34,881 bases of DNA. Source: Actinomycetes bacterium. GTDB taxonomy: Bacteria; Actinomycetota; Acidimicrobiia; Acidimicrobiales; UBA8190. Below the pieces are notes generated by a model. The model had not been told where the DNA came from. It ran no database searches and worked only from the letters and a program-made list of their open reading frames with translations. The DNA is taken from the NCBI GenBank assembly GCA_021826725.1, contig JAKAYQ010000012.1:1-34881 (forward strand). The letters run 5' to 3'. A program made the position numbers and the translations under genes. Below are positions 23,687-31,754 of the stretch, in pieces. Position 1 is the first letter of the stretch; each line of letters begins with the position of its first letter.

Positions 23687-24460
23687 TCATGGCGCGGCGC
23701 CGCCGGCTCGGCCGGCTCGACCGGCAACAAACGCCCGGCGGGCGACCGGGACATACGAAGCAGCTGCCACCCAGGCCAGTGCCAGCCCACCGATCCCGAC
23801 CACCCACGCTGCGATGCCCACCGCGTGTTGCCACCCTGCCGGCCCGTGCGCCATCAGGAACGCCGGGTACGCGGACATGAGGGCGAACGTGCCGGCCTTG
23901 CCGACCCACAGCACGTCGATACGCTGTGCCCCCAGCGATGCCAGGGCGACGACCGCGCCCGACACCAGGGCCTCACGGGCGATCGTCGCCCCAGCGAACC
24001 ACGGCGGCACCGCTCCGTCCACCACGGCACACAGCACGGCAGTACCCACGAGAACCCGGTCGGCAACCGGGTCGAGCACCTTGCCCAGGGTCGAGACCTG
24101 CCCGAACCGACGGGCCACGGTGCCGTCGACCCAGTCGGTGGCACCGAGACCGGCCAGCAGCACCGCCGCCGCCGCTTGCTCGTGCGCGCCGAACAGGAGC
24201 CACACGAACACCGGCACACATGCGAGCCGAACGGCGGTGACCAGGTTCGGGACCGTCAGTATCCGATCGAGGTCACCCGCAGGCGGTGGCACCGATGCGG
24301 GTCGGGACGCACCCGCCGGCGGCTGCGCCACCGCAGTGATGGCCCGGGAAGCGCGCGCTCTGCCCACCGCCTTGAGCCTGGGCGCCGGGTCCGAGCTCTG
24401 TGGTGGAACGGGACCGGTGATACCGGGTCGTTGCCGCCCGCTACTGCCATCGACGTCCAC
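23687..24460 (-). CDS. pgsA: CDP-alcohol phosphatidyltransferase (PgsA-like)
   Basis: Integral membrane enzyme that transfers a phosphatidyl group from CDP-diacylglycerol to an alcohol such as glycerol-3-phosphate or inositol phosphate. The full signature DG(x)2AR(x)8G(x)3D(x)3D is present in VDGTVARRFGQV...GKVLDPVADR. The 257-residue protein has about six hydrophobic segments after a Pro/Ala-rich cytosolic N-terminus of about 60 residues; the core begins LTVPNLVTAVRLACVPVFVW. I chose GTG 24460 because TACACT is 7 nt upstream; a longer frame would translate a hexamer repeat. Position near gcvH and garA parallels M. tuberculosis pgsA2. The exact acceptor is not known. Confidence 0.85.
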   Translation of the reverse strand: MDVDGSSGRQRPGITGPVPPQSSDPAPRLKAVGRARASRAITAVAQPPAGASRPASVPPPAGDLDRILTVPNLVTAVRLACVPVFVWLLFGAHEQAAAAVLLAGLGATDWVDGTVARRFGQVSTLGKVLDPVADRVLVGTAVLCAVVDGAVPPWFAGATIAREALVSGAVVALASLGAQRIDVLWVGKAGTFALMSAYPAFLMAHGPAGWQHAVGIAAWVVGIGGLALAWVAAASYVPVARRAFVAGRAGRAGGAAP

Positions 24461-24467
24461 GCCGGTC

Positions 24468-24473
24468 AGTGTA
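24468..24473 (-). promoter_or_regulatory. -10 element of pgsA-like gene
   Basis: TACACT on the minus strand, 7 nt before GTG 24460. Confidence 0.5.
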
Positions 24474-24794
24474 CGGGCCGACCAGACCACAGGCGGGAGC
24501 ACGAGCGCTACCGGTACCAGCTGGCACCGGTCGGCCAGGACCAGGTCGGGGACGGCGACAGCGACGGCGACAGCGACAGCGACAGCGACGGCGACACGAA
24601 CGGCGACAGGACGTGCTGACACCGGTCGGCCAATTCCCGCTCGGCCAACAGACCGGCGATCGTCAGGTGCCCGGTAACCTCATCGGTGCGGCCCAGCTGA
24701 TCCCTGCCGCGTGCCGGCACGCGCGGGACGCAGGCGTCGGTCGGTCGGGGCCGGCGGTCATGGTAACCCGGCACCCCCGCCAGAGGAAGCACAC
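24474..24794. other. Divergent pgsA/MFS intergenic region
   Basis: A 321-bp region without a credible gene. It holds a hexamer repeat (see 24551-24610) and the MFS ribosome site AGAGGAAG (24783-24790). No clear -10/-35 pair was found for the MFS gene. Confidence 0.5.
24551..24610. repeat. Hexamer repeat (GACAGC/GACGGC) x10
   Basis: Ten hexamers of GAC(A/G)GC, the last three degenerate, between the divergent pgsA-like and MFS genes. Being a multiple of 3 it leaves frames open (VAVAVA on the minus strand), which falsely lengthens the pgsA frame. Confidence 0.85.
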
Positions 24795-26150
24795 GTGAAC
24801 ACGCCAGCATCCCCACGCCGCACATCCTCGTCGCCGCCGGCCACCGATCCGACCTGCGACCTCGACCCGAGCCCCGCCACCGATCCGCGTTCCACACCCA
24901 CACCCACACCCACCACCGGTGATCCGGTGGGACCCGGCTCCCGCAACTCCCTGCGTCGCAGCACCGTCATCGTCATGGCAGCAGCCACCGGCACGACCGT
25001 GGCTAGCGACTACTTCGCCCAGCCGCTGCTACCCCTCATCGGTCGCGACCTCCATGTCGGCTCCGGGACCGCCGGCCTTGTCGTCACGGTCGCCCAGCTG
25101 GGCTACGCGACAGGCCTGATCCTGCTCCTTCCCCTGGGCGACATCCTGGACCGCCGCCGGCTGGTGGTCGGCCTCAGCGTGGCCACCGCTGCCGGCCTCG
25201 TCTGGTTCGCCCTGTCCGGATCCACCGCCGTGCTCCTCCCCGCTGCCGCCGCCGTGGGATTGACGACCGTGCTGGCTCAAATCCTGGTCCCCTTCGCCGC
25301 GTCGCTGGCGGCCGACCACGATCGCGGGCGCGTGGTAGGGACGGTCATGAGCGGCTTGCTCATCGGTATCCTGCTGGCCCGCACCGTGGCCGGGGTGCTA
25401 GCCCAGCTCGGAACGTGGCGGACGGTCTATCTGGTCGCCGCCGGAGCCATGCTGATCCAGGCTGTGGTGCTCGCCACCCGCCTGCCGGCGTGGCAGCACG
25501 CGCACGACCTCCGGTATCGGCAGGCGCTTCGTTCCACGATCGCGCTGCTGGCCGAGGAGCCGCTCATCCGGCTCCGCTCGGCGTTCGGACTGCTGGGATT
25601 TGCCACCTTCAGCGTGCTGTGGACGTCGATGGCCTACGTGCTCGCCGATCGGTACCACTACGGGCCGGCGATCATCGGCCTCTTCGGGTTGGCGGGTGCA
25701 GCCGGAGCGCTGGCCGCCACCGCTGCCGGCCGTCGGTCCGATCGCGGCAAATTACGCTCCTCAACCATTTTGGCAACGCTCTTGCTGACCGTGTCGTGGC
25801 TGCCACTGTGGCTTGGAGGCCGGTCGGTAGTCGCGCTCGTGATCGGGATCGTGATGCTCGACATCGGCGTTCAGGCGCTGCACATCACCAACCAGGGCGC
25901 CATCTACCGAATCCGGCCCGATGCTCGCAGCAGAGTGACCGCCGTGTACATGACCTGCTACTTCATCGGGGGTGCGGCGGGCTCTGCCCTGTCGACGTCG
26001 GTGTGGGCGACCGCCGGCTGGACCGGGGTGTCAGCGCTCGGCGCGACGTTCGCCGTGCTGAGCGCGGTCCTGGCTGCAACTGCCGCCCGATCGTCACGCC
26101 TGCGCCACGTCGAGCAGGTTGCCGCCGTTCCGGCCGGCCCCGCTGGGTGA
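24795..26150 (+). CDS. Major facilitator superfamily transporter (drug/metabolite exporter type)
   Basis: A 451-residue transporter with twelve predicted membrane helices after a Thr/Pro-rich N-terminus of about 50 residues. The MFS motif A between helices 2 and 3 is LPLGDILDRRRLVVG. The domain-linking loop follows LPAWQHAHDLRYRQAL, and later helices show GLAGAAGALAATAAGRRSDRG and ITNQGAIYRI. It resembles proton-driven exporters of the YnfM/Bcr kind rather than a sugar importer; the substrate is unknown. GTG 24795 is set by AGAGGAAG 4-5 nt upstream. It converges with a MerR gene, a pairing often seen for regulated efflux. Confidence 0.88.
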   Translation: MNTPASPRRTSSSPPATDPTCDLDPSPATDPRSTPTPTPTTGDPVGPGSRNSLRRSTVIVMAAATGTTVASDYFAQPLLPLIGRDLHVGSGTAGLVVTVAQLGYATGLILLLPLGDILDRRRLVVGLSVATAAGLVWFALSGSTAVLLPAAAAVGLTTVLAQILVPFAASLAADHDRGRVVGTVMSGLLIGILLARTVAGVLAQLGTWRTVYLVAAGAMLIQAVVLATRLPAWQHAHDLRYRQALRSTIALLAEEPLIRLRSAFGLLGFATFSVLWTSMAYVLADRYHYGPAIIGLFGLAGAAGALAATAAGRRSDRGKLRSSTILATLLLTVSWLPLWLGGRSVVALVIGIVMLDIGVQALHITNQGAIYRIRPDARSRVTAVYMTCYFIGGAAGSALSTSVWATAGWTGVSALGATFAVLSAVLAATAARSSRLRHVEQVAAVPAGPAG

Positions 26151-26173
26151 GCCGTTCCGTCCGCCAGTCGGCA

Positions 26174-26190
26174 CCGCCGACAATCGGCGG
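26174..26190. terminator. Bidirectional terminator candidate between MFS and MerR genes
   Basis: Perfect 7-bp stem CCGCCGA, loop CAA, TCGGCGG, between two convergent stop codons. A second 5-bp hairpin (GCCTG-GAG-CAGGC, 26197-26209) follows. There are no T-runs, as is common in high-GC actinobacteria. Confidence 0.6.
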
Positions 26191-26220
26191 GAGCGCGCCT
26201 GGAGCAGGCAGCGTGAACGC

Positions 26221-26727
26221 CTATCCCGAGACCGGGGCCGGCTGTGGGCACTCCTGTTCGGTCCCCGGATCGGACCGACGAAACTGGCTCTCCATCTCCG
26301 CAGCCACGGTGCGGTAGCGCTGTGCCTTGGCCTCGAGCTCAGCCATCATCTCTGCCAGTCGCTCCTGCTTGGTCCGCACCAGGGAGCGCAAGCGGTCGTT
26401 GATGTCGACCGCGCGCTCGAGCATTGCTCGTCGGCCCGTCATCCCGGCGGCGTGGTATTGGCTGCGGATGTCGGCCAGCTGGTCCTCACCCTGCAGGATC
26501 TCCCCGATCTCACCGAGATCGAACCCGAGCAGCTCCTGGAGCTCCCTGATACGGACCAACCGGTCGATGTCACCCTCGGTGTAGCGACGGGCACCACCGG
26601 CCGAGTGCTGCGACGGAGCCAACAGTCCCAGCTCCTCGTAGTACCGCAGCGTCCGACACGACACCCCCACCTGGTCGGCGGCCTCCCCGATCCGCAGGGA
26701 TGGTGGCGCCTGATCCTCCTCGTTCAC
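26221..26727 (-). CDS. MerR-family transcriptional regulator
   Basis: A 168-residue one-component regulator. The N-terminal MerR winged helix is SLRIGEAADQVGVSCRTLRYYEELGLLAPS, then GGARRYTEGDIDRLVRIRELQELLGFDLGEI. A long coiled-coil dimerisation helix follows. The only C-terminal cysteine is CPQP near the end, so it is not a metal-site MerR. The start is GTG 26727 because AGGAG is 5 nt upstream; a GTG two codons earlier overlaps that spacing. The promoter region holds a palindrome like the LiuR/AtuR-type MerR operator (26743-26756), so self-control is likely. The convergent MFS gene is a plausible partner. Confidence 0.87.
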   Translation of the reverse strand: MNEEDQAPPSLRIGEAADQVGVSCRTLRYYEELGLLAPSQHSAGGARRYTEGDIDRLVRIRELQELLGFDLGEIGEILQGEDQLADIRSQYHAAGMTGRRAMLERAVDINDRLRSLVRTKQERLAEMMAELEAKAQRYRTVAAEMESQFRRSDPGTEQECPQPAPVSG

Positions 26728-26742
26728 GGTCACTCCTAAAGT

Positions 26743-26756
26743 TTACGCCGACGTCA
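26743..26756 (-). promoter_or_regulatory. MerR operator candidate
   Basis: Near-palindrome TGACGTCGGCGTAA (minus strand), resembling the TTTACGTnnACGTAAA site of LiuR-type MerR regulators. It sits just upstream of a -10-like TAAACT (26740-26745) and overlaps its edge. Confidence 0.5.
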
Positions 26757-26800
26757 GGTTCGATGTCGCACCGGGCTCGGCGACCGATCCAGACGTGTGC

Positions 26801-26806
26801 TACGCA
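26801..26806 (+). promoter_or_regulatory. -10 element of DUF1015 gene
   Basis: TACGCA, 6 nt, then ATG 26813. Confidence 0.45.
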
Positions 26807-26812
26807 GGGATC

Positions 26813-28048
26813 ATGCCCGCCTTCCGCCCGTTCAAGGGCCTCCGATACGCCGTCGACGGTCCACTCGACGACCTGGTGGCGCCACCCTACGACGTCGTCA
26901 CCCCGCAGGAGCGCGACGCGCTGGCGCGCCGCCACCCGGCCAATGCGATCCACGTCGAGCTCCCCGAGCCCCTGGTCGACCAGGGGCTCGACCGGTACGC
27001 AGCGGCGGCCGAGCATCTGCGAGCCTGGCAAGCCGACGGCACCCTGCGTCCCGACCCGGCGGAGGCCCTGTACCGATACCGGATGACCACCGGAGACGGA
27101 CAGGTCACTACGGGGATCGTCGGCCTCTTGCGCTGCGAGCCCGAGGGAGGCGACATCCTTCCCCACGAGGAGACCATCCCCAAGGACACCACCGATCGAC
27201 TCCAGCTCCTCCGGGCGTGCAACACGAACCTGTCGCCGATCTGGGGGCTGTCGCTCGCCGCCGGACTCGCCGTGCAGTGCCGCGACCTGCGACCTCCCGA
27301 TGCCAGTGCATCAGCCGGTGGCGTGACCCACGATCTCTGGGTGGTCGACGATCCGGCTGCCGTCGCCGAGATCTGCCGAACCGTGGGATCCGCCCCCGTC
27401 GTGATCGCCGACGGCCATCACCGCTACCACACGGCTCTCACCTATGCCGGCGAGACCCGACACCAGACCGTTGGAGACCCCAAGACCGGTTCTGGAACAG
27501 GCGACGCAGCGGGTCCTGCCGGCACCGTGGACGGCAGCATCGAGGCCGACTGGGTCATGGCCCTCATCGTCGAGCTGGCCCCCGGCGAGCTGCACGTCGG
27601 GGCCATCCACCGGACCGTGCACACCATGGACGACCCGGCCGGCATGCAGGCTGCAATCGCCGAGCACTTCGACATGGTCCCCGTCGCCAACCCCGACGAC
27701 GACAACACGCTGACCCTGGTCACCGCCGACGGGTGCTGGGCACTACATCCGAACCCTGCCACGGTGGCCGCCGTCGGCACCGACCTCGACTCCGCCACCG
27801 TGCGAGCGCTCACAGCGTCGATGCCCGGTGCTGTCGTCGACTTCGAGCCCGACCGCGCCCGGGCCATCGCGACGGTGGCTGCGGGCAACGCCGATGCCGC
27901 GTTCCTGCTCCAACCGGTGTCGGTGGAGACCATCGGGGCATGGGCGGCAGGCCGCCGCCGGATGCCCCCCAAGTCGACCTACTTCATGCCCAAGCCACGG
28001 ACGGGCATGGTCTACCGCACGTTCGAACCGGCAGGGGTCGCGCGGTAA
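26813..28048 (+). CDS. DUF1015 family protein
   Basis: A 411-residue soluble protein of the DUF1015 family, whose biochemical role is not established. Family landmarks are the N-terminal FRPFKGLRY, LVAPPYDVVTPQERDALARRHPANAIHVELP, ILPHEETIPKDTTDRLQLLRACNTNLSPIWGL, the strongly conserved VIADGHHRYHTALTYA, and the C-terminal MPPKSTYFMPKPRTGMVYRTF. A poorly conserved Gly/Thr-rich loop of about 25 residues follows the HHRY motif. ATG 26813 is supported by TACGCA 6 nt upstream and by the family N-terminus. It is divergent from merR and convergent with korB. Confidence 0.9.
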   Translation: MPAFRPFKGLRYAVDGPLDDLVAPPYDVVTPQERDALARRHPANAIHVELPEPLVDQGLDRYAAAAEHLRAWQADGTLRPDPAEALYRYRMTTGDGQVTTGIVGLLRCEPEGGDILPHEETIPKDTTDRLQLLRACNTNLSPIWGLSLAAGLAVQCRDLRPPDASASAGGVTHDLWVVDDPAAVAEICRTVGSAPVVIADGHHRYHTALTYAGETRHQTVGDPKTGSGTGDAAGPAGTVDGSIEADWVMALIVELAPGELHVGAIHRTVHTMDDPAGMQAAIAEHFDMVPVANPDDDNTLTLVTADGCWALHPNPATVAAVGTDLDSATVRALTASMPGAVVDFEPDRARAIATVAAGNADAAFLLQPVSVETIGAWAAGRRRMPPKSTYFMPKPRTGMVYRTFEPAGVAR

Positions 28049-28454
28049 CTACGCGGACGCACCATCTCGTGTCGCCATGCCAACGCGGTGACCTGCGGAG
28101 ATGCCTGTTCGACCCGGTGGAACCGTCCGCAGCAAACCACTACATCTTGTGCCCGCGTCGTTGTCGCGCGAGCCCTTCGAACCGGAGCCACCCGGGAATT
28201 GCCGATGAGGCCTGTCGCCAGCGGTCGCCTCGGCGGTGGGAGCACGGTCGGACCCCCGGTCCGCACGCACGATCTGCTGCGCGTCCGGCCGTGCCACCCG
28301 TCGCCGGGCCCCCCGAGCTGGGTCGACGTTCCGGTGTGCCCCTCGCCCACCGGCACCTCGACCTACACGAGGTATCGGCGAACCCGGTCCGCGAGTTGAG
28401 CACCGCAGGAGGTGCGGGCAACACCCGCCCCCACCGACGGAACATGACGGCAGC
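28049..28454. other. Convergent intergenic region DUF1015/korB
   Basis: A 406-bp gap with no recognised gene, RNA or long repeat. A hairpin GCGGG-CAACA-CCCGC (28414-28428, extendable with one mismatch) about 27 nt after the korB stop may end korAB transcription. There is no T-run. Confidence 0.45.
28414..28428 (-). terminator. Hairpin after korB
   Basis: 5-bp GC stem with a 5-nt loop; candidate terminator of the korAB transcript, or shared with DUF1015. No U-tract, so support is modest. Confidence 0.35.
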
Positions 28455-29477
28455 TCAGCTGACCGTCCACGTCCCGCCCGATGCCAGCAACGTCGCCAGG
28501 TCACCAGGACCCTTGCGCTCCTGAGCGTCGAGGATCTGCTGCGCCATCCCCGCGCCGTACTCGGGTCGCACGACGTCGCGGAACACCCCGATCGGCGTCG
28601 GCTCGAATGGCCCACGCGCCAGCCGGGACAAGGCAAACGCGAGGCCCGGGTCCTCACGGGTCTCGTCGTGGACGAGCAGCGCCGCCTCGCCTGCTTCGGC
28701 GACGTCCACCAGCTGCAGGTGCCCTTCGGATGACATGGCCACTCCGCGGCCACCGTCGGCGCCGAACCGGATCGGCTGCCCGTGCTCAAGCGGGATCAGC
28801 ATCTCAGACCGCTGGTCGCGCCCCAAGATCTGACTGAAAGCGCCGTCGTTGAAGACGTTGCAGTTCTGGTAGATCTCGACGAGAGCGGCGCCCCGATGCT
28901 CATGCGCCCGGCGGAACATCTCCTGCATGTGCTTGCGGTCCATGTCGTGGGTCCTGGCGACAAAACTGGCTTCGGCGCCCAGCGCCACGCTGACCGGGTT
29001 GAACGGAGCCTCGAGCGATCCGAAGGGGGTCGACTTCGTCACCTTGCCCTGTTCCGACGTGGGCGAGTACTGGCCCTTCGTCAGACCGTAGATCTGGTTG
29101 TTGAAAAGCAGGATGGTGAGGTTCACGTTGCGCCGCATGGCATGGATCAGGTGGTTGCCACCGATCGAGAGCGCATCCCCGTCGCCCGACACCACCCACA
29201 CGTCTAGGTCGGGCCGAGTCACGGCCAGCCCCGTGGCAATGGCCGGCGCCCGCCCGTGGATGGAGTGCATGCCGTACGTGCTCATGTAGTACGGGAATCG
29301 GGCAGCACAGCCGATGCCCGACACGAACACCGTGTTCTCACGTCGTACACCCAGCTCGGGCAGCAGCATCTGCATGGCGGCGAGGATCGAATAGTCGCCG
29401 CATCCCGGGCACCACCGGACCTCCTGGTCCGATGCCCAGTCCTTGCGGGTCGTGTTGGGGACCGCCACGTCGGTCAT
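28455..29477 (-). CDS. korB: 2-oxoacid:ferredoxin oxidoreductase, beta subunit (KorB)
   Basis: Thiamine-diphosphate subunit of the ferredoxin-linked 2-oxoglutarate (or other 2-oxoacid) dehydrogenase, giving acyl-CoA, CO2 and reduced ferredoxin. The 340-residue protein has [4Fe-4S] ligands C23/C26 (WCPGCGDYS), C57 (GIGCAARFPYY) and a later Cys (YQNCNVFNDGAF). The ThDP motif is GDGDALSIGGNHLIHAMRRNVNLTILLFNN. No separate ferredoxin gene is nearby. It follows korA by 60 nt with AGGAG 10 nt before the ATG, so it is co-transcribed. It resembles actinobacterial KorB (M. tuberculosis Rv2454c). Confidence 0.95.
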   Translation of the reverse strand: MTDVAVPNTTRKDWASDQEVRWCPGCGDYSILAAMQMLLPELGVRRENTVFVSGIGCAARFPYYMSTYGMHSIHGRAPAIATGLAVTRPDLDVWVVSGDGDALSIGGNHLIHAMRRNVNLTILLFNNQIYGLTKGQYSPTSEQGKVTKSTPFGSLEAPFNPVSVALGAEASFVARTHDMDRKHMQEMFRRAHEHRGAALVEIYQNCNVFNDGAFSQILGRDQRSEMLIPLEHGQPIRFGADGGRGVAMSSEGHLQLVDVAEAGEAALLVHDETREDPGLAFALSRLARGPFEPTPIGVFRDVVRPEYGAGMAQQILDAQERKGPGDLATLLASGGTWTVS

Positions 29478-29537
29478 CGCTGTCGTGCTCCTCGTCTCGT
29501 TGATCGTCGGCTCGCCGGCACCCGGTGCCGGGCCAGG

Positions 29538-31454
29538 TCAGATGGCTGCGTCCTCGGCGTTGCCGGGCTCGGCGATGTCCTCCCCCAGCGCCTGCAGCAC
29601 GGCCGCCTCGATCTCAGCGGCATGGAACGGCAGCCCCTGCATCTTGGCGATGCCCTGCGCGTCGACCAGGAATTCGGCTCGGACCAGGCGGACAAGCTGG
29701 CCGAGGTTCGTCTCGGGAACCAGGACAGTGCGGTACGAGCGCAGGACGTCGCCCAGGTTGGCCGGGAACGGGTTGAGGTGGACCAGATGGACGTGTGCCA
29801 CGGCAAGCCCACGAGCCCGGACACGGCGAACGCCAGCGGCGATGGCCCCATATGTCGAGCCCCACCCGAGCAGCAATACCTCTGCCCCGCCCACACCGTC
29901 AGGATCGTCGACCTCGGCAGCAGGGATCCCCTTGGCGATGCCGGCGATCTTGTCGGCCCGTTCGTGGCTCATCCGCTCGTGGTTGCCGGTGTCGTAGGAG
30001 ACGTTGCCCGACCCATGAGCCTTTTCGAGACCACCGATACGGTGCTCCAGACCAGGAGTGCCAGGCACGGCCCACGGCCTCGCTCCGGTCTCAGGGTCGC
30101 GCTTGTACGGCCAGAACTCCAAGCTGCCGTCGTCGGCCGTGTGGTTGGGCTCGGTGGCGAAGGTGACGTCGATCACCGGAAGGTCGGCGACATCCGGCAC
30201 GCGCCACGGCTCCGAGCCGTTGGCCAGGTAGCCGTCGGACAGCAGGATGACCGGTGTCCGGTACGTGACAGCGATCCGCACGGCCTCGATGGCGGCGTCG
30301 AAGCAGTCTGCCGGAGTCCGGGCCGCGACGATCGGCACCGGGGACTCTCCGTGCCGGCCGTACATGGCGTGCAAGAGGTCGGACTGCTCGGTCTTGGTCG
30401 GCAGGCCGGTCGACGGCCCCCCGCGCTGAACGTCCACCACGACCAGCGGGAGCTCCAGATTGACAGCCAGGCCGAGCGACTCCGACTTCAGGTCGAGGCC
30501 CGGACCACTGGTGGTGGTCACGCCGAGCGCCCCACCGAAGGCGGCACCGATGGCGGACCCGATCCCAGCGATCTCGTCCTCCGCCTGGAGTGTGCGAACA
30601 CCGAAGTGCTTCTGCTTGGAGAGCTCGTGCAGGATGTCCGACGCCGGCGTGATCGGGTACGACCCGAGGAACAAGGGAAGCTTGGCCAGTTGGGCAGCGG
30701 CGATGAGACCCCAGGCCAGCGCCGTGTTGCCAGTCACGTTGGTGTAGGTCCCCACCTCGGCCGGGGCCGGCCGGACCTGGTAATTCGACTCGAACAGCTC
30801 GGCTGTCTCGCCGAAGTGGTACCCAGCCTTGAACGCCTTGGTGTTCACCTCGCCAACAGCGTCCTTGCCAGCGAACCGCGTGGCGATCCACTCGAGAGTG
30901 GGCTCCACCGGGCGGCTGTAGAGCCAGCTGACAAGGCCCAATGCGAAGAAGTTCTTCGACCGCTCGGCGTCGCGGGGCTTCACCCCGACCTGCTTGCCCA
31001 CCTCCATGGTGAGTGAGGTCATGGGCACCTCGTACACCGTGTACCCCGTCAGGCTGTCGTCCACAAGGGGGTTGGCCGTGTACCCGGCCTTCTCCAGGGA
31101 CCGCTCGTCGAACGCGTCCACGTTCACGATCACGGTGCCACCTGCGTCCATCAGACCGATGTTGGCCCGCAGCGCCGCTGGGTTCATGGCCACCAGGACG
31201 TTCGGCGCGTCACCGGGTGTCAGGATGTCGTGGTCCGAGATGTGGACCTGGAACGCCGAGACCCCGGCGAGGGTGCCCGCCGGGGCTCGGATCTCTGCCG
31301 GGAAGTCGGGCAGTGTCGCCGTGTCGTTGCCGAAGAGCGAGCTCACGGTGGTGAACTGGCTACCAGTCAGCTGCATGCCGTCGCCGGAGTCACCGGCGAA
31401 GCGCACGACGACGCGGTCGAGCTCCTTGGTCTGGCGGGGGATGACGGTGGACAC
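29538..31454 (-). CDS. korA: 2-oxoacid:ferredoxin oxidoreductase, fused gamma-alpha subunit (KorA)
   Basis: Partner of KorB. The 638-residue protein has a gamma domain (1-200) starting RFAGDSGDGMQLTG and an alpha domain with GSYPITPASDILHEL near residue 265. Further motifs are EDEIAGIGSAIGAAFGGALGVTTTSGPGLDLKSE, DVQRGGPSTGLPTKTEQSDL and the late RTVLVPETNLGQLVRLVRAEF. This gamma-alpha fusion is standard for actinobacterial Kor. 2-oxoglutarate specificity is inferred from family, not from residues. GTG 31454 has GGGAGGA 5 nt upstream. In mycobacteria KorAB supports growth independent of the classical ODH complex. Confidence 0.95.
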   Translation of the reverse strand: MSTVIPRQTKELDRVVVRFAGDSGDGMQLTGSQFTTVSSLFGNDTATLPDFPAEIRAPAGTLAGVSAFQVHISDHDILTPGDAPNVLVAMNPAALRANIGLMDAGGTVIVNVDAFDERSLEKAGYTANPLVDDSLTGYTVYEVPMTSLTMEVGKQVGVKPRDAERSKNFFALGLVSWLYSRPVEPTLEWIATRFAGKDAVGEVNTKAFKAGYHFGETAELFESNYQVRPAPAEVGTYTNVTGNTALAWGLIAAAQLAKLPLFLGSYPITPASDILHELSKQKHFGVRTLQAEDEIAGIGSAIGAAFGGALGVTTTSGPGLDLKSESLGLAVNLELPLVVVDVQRGGPSTGLPTKTEQSDLLHAMYGRHGESPVPIVAARTPADCFDAAIEAVRIAVTYRTPVILLSDGYLANGSEPWRVPDVADLPVIDVTFATEPNHTADDGSLEFWPYKRDPETGARPWAVPGTPGLEHRIGGLEKAHGSGNVSYDTGNHERMSHERADKIAGIAKGIPAAEVDDPDGVGGAEVLLLGWGSTYGAIAAGVRRVRARGLAVAHVHLVHLNPFPANLGDVLRSYRTVLVPETNLGQLVRLVRAEFLVDAQGIAKMQGLPFHAAEIEAAVLQALGEDIAEPGNAEDAAI

Positions 31455-31754
31455 GGGTCCTCCCGGTTCGAACGCGGGCAGTCTCCAGCCCTACACCGCT
31501 GGTCGTGACCGGTGGCAGCCGAGGAGGGCCGGCAGGAACGGCACTCAGCTTAGCCGTGCCTGACCGTCACGATAGCGACCATTGAACGCAATCATTCCGA
31601 CACATCTCGTGACTCTCGCTGTCCGTGCTCCTCAGCCCGGTATGAACGCTCAGCGTGATCGCAGCGTGCGGGTACGCCCGACACCGCCACGCGAGCACTG
31701 CTGCAGCGCGACCTCGGAGCCACATGACCGCCGGCAGCCATCAGGCCACGGCGA
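31455..31754. other. korA upstream region
   Basis: A 300-bp gap between the korA start and the fbaB stop, both minus strand. It should hold the korAB promoter. A TAAGCT near 31548-31553 is a possible -10, but no good -35 is seen. The fbaB stop lies in the second of two copies of ATCAGGCCACRGCG (31740-31767 region), another small duplication at a gene end. No RNA gene was seen. Confidence 0.4.

Noticed and set aside
21085-23880. A 931-codon plus-strand frame over the ManC/PMM gene
   Set aside because: Antisense shadow; the minus-strand product has clear nucleotidyltransferase and beta-helix motifs.
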